DNA from: Psilocybe azurescens
Taxonomy: Eukaryota; Basidiomycota; Agaricomycetes; Agaricales; Agrocybaceae
DNA: 28,212 nucleotides
Assembly (NCBI GenBank): GCA_023853785.1
Contig: JAJIRX010000809.1
Coordinates: 1 to 28,212, forward strand
Direction of reading: 5' to 3'
In this document: positions 1 through 11,997 of the stretch, in pieces
How positions within the stretch are numbered: position 1 is the stretch's first letter
Layout: every line of letters begins with the position of its first letter
Made by a program: the position numbers and the translations under genes
The notes under the pieces: generated by a model
What the model was told of the DNA's origin: nothing
The model's database searches: none
Seen by the model: only the letters and a program-made list of their open reading frames with translations

Positions 1-204
<204 letters not shown>

Positions 205-243
205 CGCTGGCTTAGTTGATGTGGATTCGGATAGGATTGGATG

Positions 244-286
244 GAGAGATAGAGAGATAGAGAGATAACGAGATGATGATGATGAT
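244..286. repeat. Microsatellites GATAGAGA and GATGAT upstream of the kinase gene
   Basis: A run of GAGATAGA units passes into four GAT triplets. It lies 40-80 bp upstream of the kinase start, probably in its 5' UTR or core promoter. On the kinase sense strand it is a CT-rich tract, common in fungal promoters. Confidence 0.7.
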
Positions 287-446
287 TCGGCTGCCCTGAA
301 GCGGAGTGGGGGAAGCGGGAGAGAGATAAGGAACAGCCCCGAGATAACAAGAAAAAACTGGTCAATTTTTTCGCGCGTTCAACTCTCACCCGGCTTTCAA
401 AGTCCTCCCTTGTGATCGCCCGTGTCTATGTGGTCCGTTGGACGAC

Positions 447-462
447 GACGACGACGACGGGG
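447..462. repeat. GAC triplet microsatellite
   Basis: Five or more consecutive GAC triplets followed by a GT/GGT-rich stretch. Simple sequence with no coding context. Confidence 0.7.
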
Positions 463-2055
463 TGGGTGGTGGTGTTGGAGGAGGATAGCAAGGGATAACG
501 ACAACTAATATCCCAAATGAAATCTGATCATCCAACCAACAAAACACTAAAAACTTTCGCCCTGCTTTTGCGCATTTGCCAAGGAAACCCGTCCATATTT
601 GGACATTCGTGTGCAAAGGTGCACAATATACGTGCCGTGATTGGCTGGTGCGAGAAATCGGATCTTGAACGCGGTGACGTACATAAGATACAGGCGACCA
701 CTGCTGCTGCTGCCTGCATAGCGCTTTCCTGCGTCCGCAGTCAGTCCGACGCCATCATCCACCATCTCATCCAAAATACCCACCGAAAAATTGCATCTTG
801 GCGCGAAAATGCTCGGTAAATAACTGGCTATCCAACGCCCGTTGACGCCGAGCGTGTTTTTTTCTCATACTCGCTGCACACCGCAGCACCTCTGTGAACG
901 CCTTTGTGCTCTTGATGCTGTTCATGCCAAGCTCACCCCTCGACGTGTCGATCTTTATGCCAGGATATGTATCCTGAAAATCAACTGCCCGCGTCCTATC
1001 CCCCCGAAGCTCGAGCGCCCAGTCCCACCATTGGAACCTCGACATTCATGATTCAAGTCCTCGACCACACCAATCTTGCACCCAAAGCCAATTCCGCACG
1101 AAACTCCACCCCGAAACGGACGTCCCCCGCATCGATCCCCAGTCCATCGCCTTCGCCTTCGATCAACGCGCTATTCTTACCCACCCAAACACTATCTCTT
1201 CGCGTGCCGCTTACATACATGGGAACTTCTGCGGCGATGGGGATAGCGATAGCAATTCGAAGCCTGGGCGGCGCACGCGACCTTCATTTACCCCCTCCTT
1301 GGCTTGGCACGCACTCCTCCCCTTAGCTTCCAGGCTCCCACTCCCACCCCCGCTCCCACGCACGCGTCCAAAAATATGCCGCATCACGATGAAACGGGCA
1401 TAGATCGAACGTCGAAGGAAGGTGCGTGCCATGTGCCCGCACACCCGGCTATTTGTGAGCGAGTTCGTGCCCCACGTTGTGTGCCAGAAGGGATTATCGC
1501 GAGTGTAATTAAACCCAGTGCTCGAGGCCCGAGCAAAGTGGGTACTGATGTGCTGCTATATATGCGTCCGCGCGCCCGTCATACCCATCCCATCCCATCT
1601 GAGTTCTGATTATCATCAGCACGATATTAAAATCAGAAAAACACAATTGAAGATCCCCAACGCACTTAAGCCACCGACTCCCTAAAATATGCGTTAGCGA
1701 AATCCAGCGAGGAGTCCTGGAATCCTGATCGTCGTTCGGCTGCATGTCCACGCCCGCGTCCACGGTCGCGTGCCGTCCAAATCCAATTAACCTGAAGATC
1801 GAACTCATCACCATCTCACGCCGAGCTACTTACAGGCAGGCAGCCTGAGCCTTCGCCTTCACACACCCCGCAGCGGTTTACCCCGCCTAGTCTCCCAGCC
1901 TGCATAGCATAGTATGTCCATCAGCGTCACTTGTCCATTGCTTGTCTGGCTAAACTCTAAACGTATCTATTATTGACTCTGAACAACAACATATTGGTCT
2001 TGGCCTTGGCGCGTCTCTCTCCTCTTTTCCAACTATTCTTCCAAGCATTCTCACC

Positions 2056-2079
2056 CGCACTCGCACTCGCACTCGCACT
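2056..2079. repeat. CGCACT hexamer tandem repeat
   Basis: Four direct copies of CGCACT in non-coding sequence. Translated in some frames it gives an artificial Ser-Ala repeat that should not be read as protein. Confidence 0.75.
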
Positions 2080-2873
2080 GCGCATCGTCACGAAGAAAAA
2101 ATAAAACTCGAGCACACTACGATGGCTGGCTGGCAGGCAGGCCAGTACTCGCGGATCCAAAACACGCACGCACGCGCACGCGCAGCCCGTCGAGGATCTA
2201 CTTGTTAATAGCTATGAAAATCCGTCTTCCGTACACCACTCCAGATGAACCCGGACATCGAGACCACGGACGCGATGCCCCCCCCACAAACAGGCTGATT
2301 CCTGCGTCGACATCGGGTCCATGTCCGTCAAGACATACGGTGGCGGTCCCCAGAAACAAGGCACGCGACGGCGATAGAATACAGCAGCAGAGCTCTGTAA
2401 CCTCGAATACCTGGATATACAATATGTGCAAAGTTGGGGTTGCTTCGTGGCATTGTTATCTGGCCAGTGACGGCGAGCATGAATGCGACCGTGAATGCTG
2501 CGAAGGATAGGCTAACAAGCCTAAGATTTCCCCGCTCCGCAGAAAACACCAAAGACGCAGGTAGACCTGAGAAATTTCTTAGTGAGGCATAACATGCCGT
2601 TGCATTTCGGTGATTATCTACACCACTGCCAAAGGCCGCTACTGTGCTCAGAGCCAGTAATCGTTTGTTAATTGATTGGGTATAGGACTGTAAGGAGTTA
2701 GAGAATTATTCATGCGAACTCATAACTATCACACCACATACTTCAAGATGATCATCAAGGCTAGCCCAAGGGAAGTGCTCTCCCCGTCTCGATATATCAT
2801 ATGCCAAATCTGCAAGAATAACTAACTTCAATCTCTCCTGCTGTAACCGATGCAGCTGGGTACTTTCCCATCA

Positions 2874-3361
2874 TCAGCTTGAGAAATGACGACACGATAA
2901 ACAATCCACCTCCGCCTCAACGCAATTTCGATTTTTAACAATCGTCAGAAAATGCGAATGCAGGTTCCTTTGAAAGATCGGGTCGCAGTTGACCTTGGAG
3001 AAGCTCAGTGCCTGCCGTCTCTGCTTCTTCAGGTCCAACGCCTTTGAAAGATAAAGTGCTCAGATATTTGTCAGCTAGAGAAATAGGTGTACTTTCGCAC
3101 CATGGACTCCAGGTAGCTTATCTCCTCGTCTAACCTTTCCAATTCCTCTCGTTGCTCAGGAAGTCCGCGTCGAAATACAGGAAATGGAGAGGACCAGGGT
3201 ATATCTCCAGACATCTCACTAAATGAACGAAGGCGGGAGATACTTGTAGTGGGGGCTGATGAGAGGAGCTTACCAGTAGCGCGCTGAAGAGACAGGGAAA
3301 GGTTCACTGTATGTGATGGACTGGGCTCGTCAGTGTCTTTCCTTTGTTGGTAGCCGACCAT
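2874..3361 (-). CDS. F-box-like protein, N-terminal coiled-coil fragment (candidate)
   Basis: Exon 1 (3361-3101) and exon 2 (3041-2874) are joined across a 59-nt intron with donor GTGCGA, a GCTGAC branch point and a CTTTCAAAG acceptor, giving about 142 residues. The N-terminal part is Ser/Thr-rich with SAPTTSISRL. The middle, EQREELERLDEEISYLES then LDLKKQRRQAL, is a heptad coiled coil. This layout matches the N-terminus of the very large Agaricomycete F-box-like family, where a helix of this kind precedes a LSPIRRLPPEIL-type F-box. No F-box follows here: the frame drifts into unrelated residues after KQRRQAL and stops at 2874. The element is therefore probably a truncated or decayed family member, or its downstream part is hidden by an indel. 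Family membership is inferred from the helix pattern only. Confidence 0.4.
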
Positions 3362-6184
3362 TTAGGCTTTTCCACGAGTAACCTCGACAGTTCCGTGTCA
3401 TGACTCGGAAACGGGCGCTCGACTGATGTGGGCCAGTTCTGCGCATCACATATAGTTCAGTCGTTTTTCAGCGCAACCGTTTGTTTACATACGAGCTCCT
3501 TAGGCCTTGACTGTCTTCAGCGATGCAATTTGAACGACGTCCATTCTGTCGCCACTCAAACCTATTCTTGGATAGAAGATATGTCTGGCGCTGGACACGC
3601 CTGTCAAAAATTCCTTCGTGCCTTCAACCCCGAATCTTCATGTTCTACGTCAACTATGACGACCACCCAAACACATTCCCCATCAATCCGACCTCGTCAT
3701 TCTTCATTAATGACGTGATTGAAGAAGCTCCTGAATCCCATCTCCATCTCCCCTAGCCCTTTCCCCACTATGCGTCGCCTCGCGTGGGGTATATCCAGAC
3801 TACAGTCACCCAGCTGTGTAATGGTTAACGATTCTACGTCCTTAGGCTGCGTAAGACTGCGTAGTATATGGCTTACGTCTTGGGCCCTCGGCCGATCACG
3901 TCGCAGCTGGACAACTAAGCTATGTGGTGTAGGACTTACATTGGCATTACAGTCTATCTCTCAAGTCCACGTACTCGGAAGCTCCAAGCATTTTTTTAAT
4001 TCGAGCATCAAATTGGCAGATACGAGTACTTATCCAACACATCTGAGGATTATAAAAACTAGTCGGACATTCAACTTCTACGACGCCAACATTGGCATCA
4101 CTATCGTGGGAATAATCTGAATAGACGAACGTGGTGGGAAAGAAAAGAAATCACGAGTCCAGCTTGATTCTCAACCACATCCATCGGACATCCAGCCCAA
4201 GCACTCACACCAGTCGCCGACGTACCGTCTCTATCCCATCACTCCTCCTATAGTTCTTCTCAGATCGAACTCGACCTGCTCTGAACCGTGGCTTCATATC
4301 TGCCGACGGTCGCGGACTTTCATGAATGTGATTGTCAAATGCTCCCTGCGATATCATTCAAACTTTCAAGGGCTATATTACGGATGCCAGACTTTGAGTT
4401 GATCGTGCGCCATGAATCGAGCGACTAGTCCGATCATGGATTCGTGGTCAGTCATTCATTATCTCTATGTAATATCCAGTGGGCTTTGGCGTTCATCGGG
4501 TCGCTCAATCCTGGATTGTAGATTGCTACCAGTGATTTTATGGTATTCTTCAAGTTCACGTCTCTGTAATTCCTATGACGGTTCCGTTTCATCATCTCCT
4601 GCACAATGCTTTCTGGGAACGCGAATCGCATCCCTCTGACTCTCGTCCTTGACCTTGTTGGCTCACCGTTACCCAAACGTTACTATGTTCTTTCTTGCAC
4701 ATAGCGGAATGAATTTATCATCCTAAATTGGAGGGGCGGGAATGAGGCTGGGCATACTTTCCACCATCGTTTTGATCGAGAAAACAAACCAAGTATTTCT
4801 CCCTCAAGCGGGGCATTTCCGGAAGATGGGCTGTCTACGATACCCCAGGATATGTGGATCACCATGATTCCCTTACCTTCCCGTTTCTCCAGATAAGGAG
4901 GACAAAGATGTTCCCATTCCATCCCACGAGAAATACATGTCATATTATCGCGTATTCATTGCAATGAGAGGCAAATATCAAATTCTAGTTGCCTACTACC
5001 CCATTGTCGACATGAGAAACAACAGTGACAGTGACTTACCACAAGCCGGTGGCGCAGTTCTGGAATCATGCTTAACCCAATTTTGCCTCTCACCGCGAGT
5101 GAATAATGTGCGACGTGCATAAGCACGAGAAATCTTTGAAGTGGCAGGCTCAATGCCACATTTTGTGCTGATCACCAACTCAATTGTCATGGTAAACTGT
5201 AGTGCCGTGCGTCCTGCGTTGATTGTCTATAAAAAAACACTTTCATTTTGCGCAGTAAAATGTGAGAAGCCTTAGGTCAGTTGTCTAGCGCTCTTACGAA
5301 ACGCGGATTTATAAAACTAATAAAATGGAGAAATAAAAGAATATATAAACGGAGTCTTCTAACCTCCATGGTCGGGCGCGATCGGTGTTCATATGACTTC
5401 AGTCTCTTCCCGAAGCGAACTCTTCTTTTCCAGTCGAAAACCACAAGCCCCATATTTAACTGTAGCATATTGAATGGCGTCCGCAAGCCATGACAAAACT
5501 CCTTGGTTAGACTGAAAATCAACAAATAAATTCATTGTGAGGACAGATGAAGACTAAATTTCGGTGTTTTCGTTGACGCTTTTGCTTGAAGGCAATCCCA
5601 ACTATTAATACATCGGTCTCAATCGGCCAATAGCTCCACAGCTTTAGTCAACAGAAGCGCCCGTGTTTTATAATCACCACAAGTTCGGCAGATCGGAATG
5701 ATTACTTTGAATTTCTACCAACGTTCATAGAATTCGGTCATTCTCTGACCGCATTCGACAATTTTGGAATTTCTTTTTGCGTAGAAATATCGATTAAGCA
5801 TCGCTCTATGCTTCGATTAAACTGTTATCTACCGAAATCTTTAATAGAAGAAATGACCCGTCGGTTTATGAACGTCTCACTTGGAAGCCAAATAGGACGG
5901 GCTAAGTAACTTCAGAAGACCTGGAATGTGTTTCTATTTTCAGTCGTACGATCTCAGTCAAATTCCTAAGCGCATGGGATGTGCCAATTACCGCAAAGGG
6001 GCATCGTTATGACTATCAGAGCTATTTAGAGACTGTCATTACGATAGTTTATTAGAGTTACTTATGACAAAATGCGACCTTGGCGGGGTGAAATTCAAAA
6101 TGACACATAGTCAAAACGTCCGAATTTGACTGCAGGCCCAGTAGCAGGCAGTCGTCAAATGCGTCTACAGACAGTGTGTTCAGG
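3362..6184. other. Region without a recognisable gene
   Basis: Six-frame reading gives only frames of about 60-130 codons, with no recognisable domain and no consistent splice chain. The stretch at 4452-4676 on the minus strand has a fairly protein-like composition but matches nothing I know. From about 5300 the sequence becomes more AT-rich and leads into the promoter of the small secreted protein gene at 6307. Confidence 0.45.
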
Positions 6185-6191
6185 TATAAAA
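6185..6191 (+). promoter_or_regulatory. TATA box of the small secreted protein gene
   Basis: A consensus TATAAAA sits 122 bp upstream of the start codon. Transcription would be expected to start about 30 bp downstream, near 6215. That leaves a short 5' UTR interrupted by an intron (6241-6306, donor GTACGT, acceptor TTGCAG) that ends directly before the ATG. Confidence 0.65.
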
Positions 6192-6306
6192 GGATACAAA
6201 CTCTCTATTAATTTCCTCAGAATCCTCTCAAGTTTACTTCGTACGTCTCTCACAACAAACAACGATCAGTGGTACCGCAGCTAAATTGATATTCTCACCA
6301 TTGCAG

Positions 6307-6664
6307 ATGATTCTAAACGTGAACATACTTATCGCAACTCTTGTTGCCACGGCGAGTCTTGGCTTCGCACAATTCCAATGCAATAACGACAATGACTGCC
6401 CCGGAAGCGAAGTCTGTTGCTCTGCCAGCGTGAGTCTGTCCCTTAGCTAATGGTCTACCGTGCCTCATATCCATGTCACATTGCTACACAGTTCGGTGAA
6501 GGCGGTAACGCCAGTCTGTGTATTGCGCAGAGCGCGTGTGTGAATGTAAGGATAATTGTAACATATAAAGTGGGAATAGTGGATGTACTAATTGTCATTT
6601 ACAGGGAGGGTGCTTCGAGTCGTTCGGTGGAAGGATGGCTGAGGGAAGCTGCGACGGTGGTTAA
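6307..6664 (+). CDS. Small secreted cysteine-rich protein (78 aa, 8 Cys)
   Basis: Three exons (6307-6429, 6492-6545, 6605-6664) joined by two phase-0 introns of 62 nt (GTGAGT...ACAG) and 59 nt (GTAAGG...ACAG) encode 78 residues. Residues 1-21 form a signal peptide (MILNVNILIATLVATASLGFA), with cleavage likely before QFQC. The mature chain of about 57 residues has eight cysteines, including a CC pair in CPGSEVCC, giving four possible disulfides, plus Gly/Asn-rich loops. No catalytic motif or known domain is evident. Small secreted cysteine-rich proteins of this type include candidate effectors, defensin- or knottin-like peptides and cell-wall proteins; the role is not determinable here. All exons are intact and in frame, unlike the larger genes in the window. 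An additional 5'UTR intron ends at 6306. The gene has no single long ORF and is easily missed. Confidence 0.85.
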
Positions 6665-7790
6665 ATCGTCTGTTATAAATGAGTGGAATCGAGTAACTTG
6701 ACCACCTTAAACAAGATGTAAATGTAAATGGTTCAAGGAAAGAATTATTATGTTGTGCACAATCCAACTCCCATTGTCGTAGTCAGCCTATCGATTATGT
6801 GAAACTTCGGCCGGGGGATCTCATAGCTATTACCCATATACAGCGCTTACCACAGTTGATTGAGGCCAGTTCATTGCCAACCAAAGCTACGTATTGTTGA
6901 AAGGGCTATCATATGAATGTTTAAATTCCGGCCATAAGCAGCCCACAGCTTCTTTTCAGCAATTGAAGGAGGTTGTTAAGTCTGACCCCGCCTTTGGGCA
7001 TCGCCATCCACTTCCCATAGCAATCATTGAGTTACTTAAAGCGACGAATATTTGTCAAATAGGAGGTAGTGTGAGTTCGTACTTGGTTCTGGAGCACAAC
7101 ATTCCCGAAAATATGCCTCTATGCATTAGCTGCTCCAACGTGGTCCAACAATGCATGTATGCGCAAGCTGGCTCTAGGCTGGTACCTGATCCTACTGAAA
7201 GCATACTCGTCCTATATACTATGCAAATCTAAATAAAACCTCATGTGCAAACCATTTTCTGTAATTGATAGAACACCTTGTCTTTGCTCCTCCTGAATTC
7301 TGTCCTGAATACATCTATCAGCTATTTTGATGCTTGTTGAAACCAGTCCGCAGCTGCTATTGCAGCAGCATAAGTGGCTATCCCCACACTCTTACACATG
7401 CCGAAGTCAAAGGGATCCATCCCTCTATTTAGCTGGTGAACAGAAGCACAGTTCATCTTGTTCAGCAATTAACAATGAAGATATTCATTGTCACAAATTT
7501 TCTTGGCCCTTCTGCAGGCACTCATTCCTCAGCATTGAGGATGATACAGTATACAGACCTACCTTAGTATCAGAAAAACCAAGATTGGCAGATATGTGCT
7601 CATATGTGCACATCAGCACATATTAATCAATCAGCTTTCCAGCCTGAATAAATGTTTCAAAACTCCCATATTATATTACCTGAATGGCAATAATTCTCAC
7701 CCTTGACAAGGATGGTCATTTAAGATGCAGATGGTCATTACTGATGGGGATGATAACCGCTTGCCAAAAGAGGTCTTTCTTTTCCCCATG
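6665..7790. other. Region without a recognisable gene, entering CG-poor DNA
   Basis: The 3' flank of the secreted-protein gene. One frame of 112 codons (6894-7232, plus) and one of 99 codons (7327-7626, plus) have no recognisable features. CG dinucleotides are frequent until about 7400 and then nearly vanish, marking the left edge of the repeat-rich block that extends to about 12.7 kb. Confidence 0.5.
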
Positions 7791-8909
7791 TAATCCATAT
7801 GGACTCCACTGGACTCCACTGGACTCTTTGCCCAGCCAACCTGGCTGACAGATTGTCTAGGCCACTGAACTGGACTGGACTGCAGTCCACTGGAGTCCAC
7901 TGGACTCACACTGGACTTCTGCCAAATTTTCAGTCCAGTCTCAGTCCAGTGGATTATGAGTCCAGTCAAGTCCACTGGACTTGGGCTTAAATATTCACTG
8001 AACAACAACAAATAATATGTTTATTAGCACAGTCCAGTGGATGCAATAATTAACACAATATCCAAAGTGTAATCATTAGTTATTAATATTAATATCAATT
8101 GTAAAAAGAAAAGACTACATTCAATGGAAATTAACTCTATGAAATAACAACTAAACAAAACAATAGTTAAATGTATGTGAGAGCAAGGCCTCTCTATGAA
8201 TAAATTTTTCATTTTGTTCAGTCCACAGGGTCAAATTTTCACAGGTGCATGTGACACGCACATGTGCCCAGCATTGGCTGATCAGCACAACAACAATCAA
8301 ATGTACATGTCACCTCTTTTTTCCAACCACCACTATCTCCTCTCCACCCCTTCCTCTCCTAGCCATTGCCGTCCTCACCCTCTCCACTGTCCAGGGATGG
8401 TGGTGGTTGGAAAAAAAGAGGTGACATGTACATTTGATTGTTGTTGTGCTGATCAGCCAATGCTGGGCACATGTGTCACATGCACCTGTGAAAATTGACC
8501 CTGTGGACTGAACAAAATGAAAAATTTATTCATAGAGAGGCCTTGCTCACATACATTTAACTATTGTTTTGTTTAGTTGTTATTTCATAGAGTTAATTTC
8601 CATTGAATGTAGTCTTTTCTTTTTACAATTGATATTAATATTAATAACTAATGATTACACTTTGGATATTGTGTTAATTATCCACTGGACTGTGCTAATA
8701 AACATATTATTTGTTGTTGTTCAGTGAATATTTAAGCCCAAGTCCAGTGGACTTGACTGGACTCATAATCCACTGGACTGAGACTGGACTGAAAATTTGG
8801 CAGAAGTCCAGTGTGAGTCCAGTGGACTCAGTGGACTGCAGTCCAGTCCAGTCCAGTGGCCTAGACAATCTGTCAGCCAGGTTAGCTGGGCAAAAGAGTC
8901 CATAGATTA
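7791..8909. mobile_element. Foldback (long inverted-repeat) element, about 1.1 kb
   Basis: Positions 7791-8333 and 8400-8909 are reverse complements with only a few substitutions and small indels. The left arm carries extra TGGACTCCAC units near its outer end. The arms flank a 66-nt pyrimidine-rich loop (8334-8399). The outer 200 bp of each arm is packed with TGGACT/AGTCCA motifs, resembling the subterminal repeat arrays of DNA transposons. No transposase is encoded inside, and the mirrored reading frames in the arms are by-products of the palindrome. Weaker inverted similarity continues outside both ends (to about 7768 and 8932), so the exact termini and any target duplication are uncertain. 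It is best read as a non-autonomous foldback or MITE-like element. A transcript through it would fold into a hairpin with more than 500 paired bases. Confidence 0.8.
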
Positions 8910-9702
8910 CGTGGGAGAAAGGAATGACCTCATTGATACAAACAATTAGCGACTACAATCAATCATAAACAGTGCATACAACTACTTACAGCCTAAATGG
9001 AAATTAATGTAGAAAATATTATCAATTGCAATTAATTACAAACAATATATACAGAATGAAAATTGATGCAGAAATATTAGCAATTACAATTAATCTCAAA
9101 AGTGCATGCTACTTATATACTGAATAAAATTGATGTAGAAAATATTAGCAATTGAAACTAAGCATAAAACCATATTTCTACTAGATGGATTCTTACTCCA
9201 TAGGTCTTATAAATGCTTTTAGCACATTATTTTAAGTTCCAAATTTTATACTCATATGCTATCTATTTATCAGTGCAACTATTGAAAACACATAAATAGT
9301 CAGTACTTATATATATACTAATTTGATGTGAGTTACTGTTTTTATAGTGCAGCAGTATAATCACATACATAATAATGTGGAAACCAAATCACAGCAGAAA
9401 ATATCAAATTGTCCTTTATATGAATTAACCATATAAATGATCTGGCACATCTTAACTAATATACTATTTTTGTTATATTTTCATTCACAATGCTAGGGCA
9501 AAATAAGCAAAATAAAAATAGAATAAGCTAATAACATACTTTCTTATTACATGTTTAATACATATTTTTAAATTATTTTTTGGACAGTAACAAACAGCAT
9601 TTTGAGAGCAAGATCATCAACTGATGCTGCTGTTTTGTTTTATTAGCTCTTCAATTTGCTTTTGGTGATCACTTTCATTTTTATCAAGTGCTATTTATGA
9701 CA

Positions 9703-10080
9703 TTAAGTCTCTAAATTGATTTGGTGGATTATAAATAAATTACCCTCAAGCCTAACATAAGCCTGTGAAGGATATTTATAGCTCAAAAGTGGTTGCTCAA
9801 ACTTCTGCTGCAAAATGTCCAAAGCATGCATGGTATTCTGCTCTGAGGTTTTATTTCTGTCCCAAACCTGGCTGAGAAGATCATTGAATTTCATGAAAAT
9901 TGCTATCACAGGCACTGATAGTTCTTGAGCTTCTAGTTATTATTGAAATGCATATGACAAGCTTACTATTCTATTTTCAATTTCTATTGAAATTTTAACC
10001 TGCAAGTCCAATAAAAGACGTTATACATCTGGATCAAAGCAAAATCTACACCTATTCTTGTCTGATGTGCTTCAGAAAGG
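9703..10080 (-). pseudogene. Decayed coding-like stretch inside the CG-poor block
   Basis: On the minus strand a frame of 70 codons (9915-9703) has balanced protein-like composition (for example KFNDLLSQVWDRNKTSEQNT). The same frame continues upstream past two adjacent stop codons into EIENRIVSLSYAF. A further coding-like piece, DFVDDVFILLSEAHQTRIG, lies near 10100. The pattern suggests a gene or transposon ORF disabled by C-to-T decay. I do not recognise the family. Confidence 0.25.
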
Positions 10081-10110
10081 AGAATGAAAACATCATCAAC
10101 AAAGTCAGTG

Positions 10111-10140
10111 TGCACTACCAAGCACTACCAAGCACTTGCT
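10111..10140. repeat. Short tandem repeat GCACTACCAA
   Basis: Two full copies plus a partial copy of a 10-bp unit (GCACTACCAA) in the CG-poor region. Confidence 0.6.
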
Positions 10141-10217
10141 AGCATCATAGTGTTATAGCAAAGGTCCCTATTTATATAGCATTGTGCCATATTTATTTAA
10201 TTATGTCTGGTTGCTAT

Positions 10218-10276
10218 AGAATGCTCTATAGCACTCTATAGCATTTTCATCAGGGCCCATAGCACTCTATAGCATT
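10218..10276. repeat. Repeated and inverted CTATAGCA motifs
   Basis: An 18-bp sequence (ATAGCACTCTATAGCATT) occurs at 10228-10245 and again at 10259-10276. It is preceded by the near-inverted AGAATGCTCTATAGC, so the cluster can form small hairpins. It may be part of a transposon terminus. Confidence 0.55.
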
Positions 10277-11997
10277 CTCTGACAGCTATGCACAGATGGA
10301 TAGCATATCTTAGCAGCCAATAGAATGAATAGAAAGTTGGCTTAATTGCCACTTATATATAAAATGAAATAGCCAAGCAAAAAAAGTGTATTTAATATAA
10401 TAGAGTGTGATGAAAGTCTACTACTACATTATACAGAATAATAACAGTGACTCACATAAATTTGGCTACAGATCACAGTAAAGCCCTGTAATGTCTTCAT
10501 TTGTATGAGAAAGAGGACAGATAGAGTGAAGTGAAGTCAGTTCTGAGCAGAGAGAATAAAATAGAACACATACTAACTTGATATAGAGCACATGCAAGGT
10601 GTACACAGTTTGCAGAAACTGTCCTGGCTCTCCCACTGTCTCACACTTTTAGAGTCACACATTGAAGAGCCTGTTGTATGGCTGGCAGTGTAATTACAAA
10701 GGATAAATAACAGAGAGTAGCTGAAAATTTCGGCATCCAGATGTATATAAGTGAGCTGTAATATGTTTACAAAGGATGGGGAAACTATAAAGTACACAAT
10801 ATTGGCTCACAGCTAAACAGTATGAATAGCATATTTATTAATATCTAAATACTGGGCAGTTGGGCTAGCTATTACAAACAACAAAATACTATCTGTAAAA
10901 GATGTAACTACACATTGACCAAAGAACATTAGAGAAAGTGAGAGGCATTAGCTGAAGTCAAAACATAGTGCAGTCAGTTGCATGTTCTAAAATTAGTATG
11001 CATTAACTACATATAATACAATTAAAGACTTAGAGCCAAAGTACTCTAGAGGTCTTATGGAGTATGATACAGGTCCTCATACACCACAGATTGTCAGAAT
11101 GAACCACCTCAGCCCTCATTGAATGAGTCTGATTATAGCAGTCCCAAAACATGAAGAAAAATGAGGACTGTCAAGCAAGTCTTCATATTCTGGAGGCAAT
11201 AATAAGTGTAATTCCATGAAGCATGCATATCTAGCTGAGCAGATCAGAGTATACAAATATGAGGAGTATTTTCAGCCAATAGAATAAATGGAATAATACA
11301 TGGTTCAACATGGGGTTGACCCATAATATGAGTTTGACATGTGCTGAGCTGATGAACAAATTTAAAATCATGGTCTGTATACCTGAGAGAATGACAGCTG
11401 AAGTTTTACAAGTGCTAAATAAGCACATGAAGTACTAGCTGAGTATGCAATGACTGTATAGATTATTTATTAAAGATCTGATTGGTTGTAGAAAGGCTTA
11501 TGGCTTGCAAAACATGTAGCTCAGGGGTTTGTAACAGTGATTCAACTTGTTAAATTATTCTCTGACATTGTATGTACCTGTAGCTATAAATTAAACATAT
11601 CTACATAGATATTGAACAAGCAATTCTTACCCCAAGAACATACAGTTCAGATTTTATTCTGTGTCTGCATTTTCTGAAAAGTATTAAGAGCTTCAAGGAC
11701 TTTGTTTACTTGTCAAGCAATAGCAATTTATTGTTCACCTTTGAATTTGAAAGTAGTACTTTGTACATTTAAAAGCTAGAAATACTTGAAGAGTTCATCT
11801 CACAAATATTCAGTCTAAACATTGACTTTATATCCCACAAGAGGCCAACTGAGATATAGGGCATGCAAGCTAGATTCACAACCTAGTTTCCTCTTGTTTC
11901 ATATTTCCAAGACAAAAAGGTCTTCAGCTGGTAGACCAAGAAGGTCAAATCATGCTTTATTAGGTCAAGAGGACCACCAAATTATTTAGCTCAAAGC

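Larger units (their letters stand above)
205..2873. other. Intergenic region, no recognisable gene
   Basis: This stretch lies upstream of the kinase start and presumably holds its promoter and 5' UTR. Open frames on both strands are short, low-complexity (Ser, Pro, His or Arg-rich) and show no domain, signal peptide or convincing exon-intron chain. Several microsatellites are present. Because neighbouring genes in this window contain apparent single-base losses, a short gene broken by an indel cannot be excluded. Confidence 0.5.

Noticed and set aside
3042..3100. Alternative 34-nt intron in the F-box-like fragment that also gives an open frame
   Set aside because: Too short for a fungal intron; the 59-nt intron has a proper branch point and acceptor and continues the coiled coil.
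7697..8905. Matching reading frames at 7697-8011 (minus) and 8711-8905 (plus) that share the same peptide start
   Set aside because: They are the same sequence on the two arms of the palindrome, made of TGGACT repeats; not a gene pair.
10111..10276. Short repeats considered as a CRISPR-like array
   Set aside because: The context is eukaryotic, there are only two or three copies, and there are no regular unique spacers.
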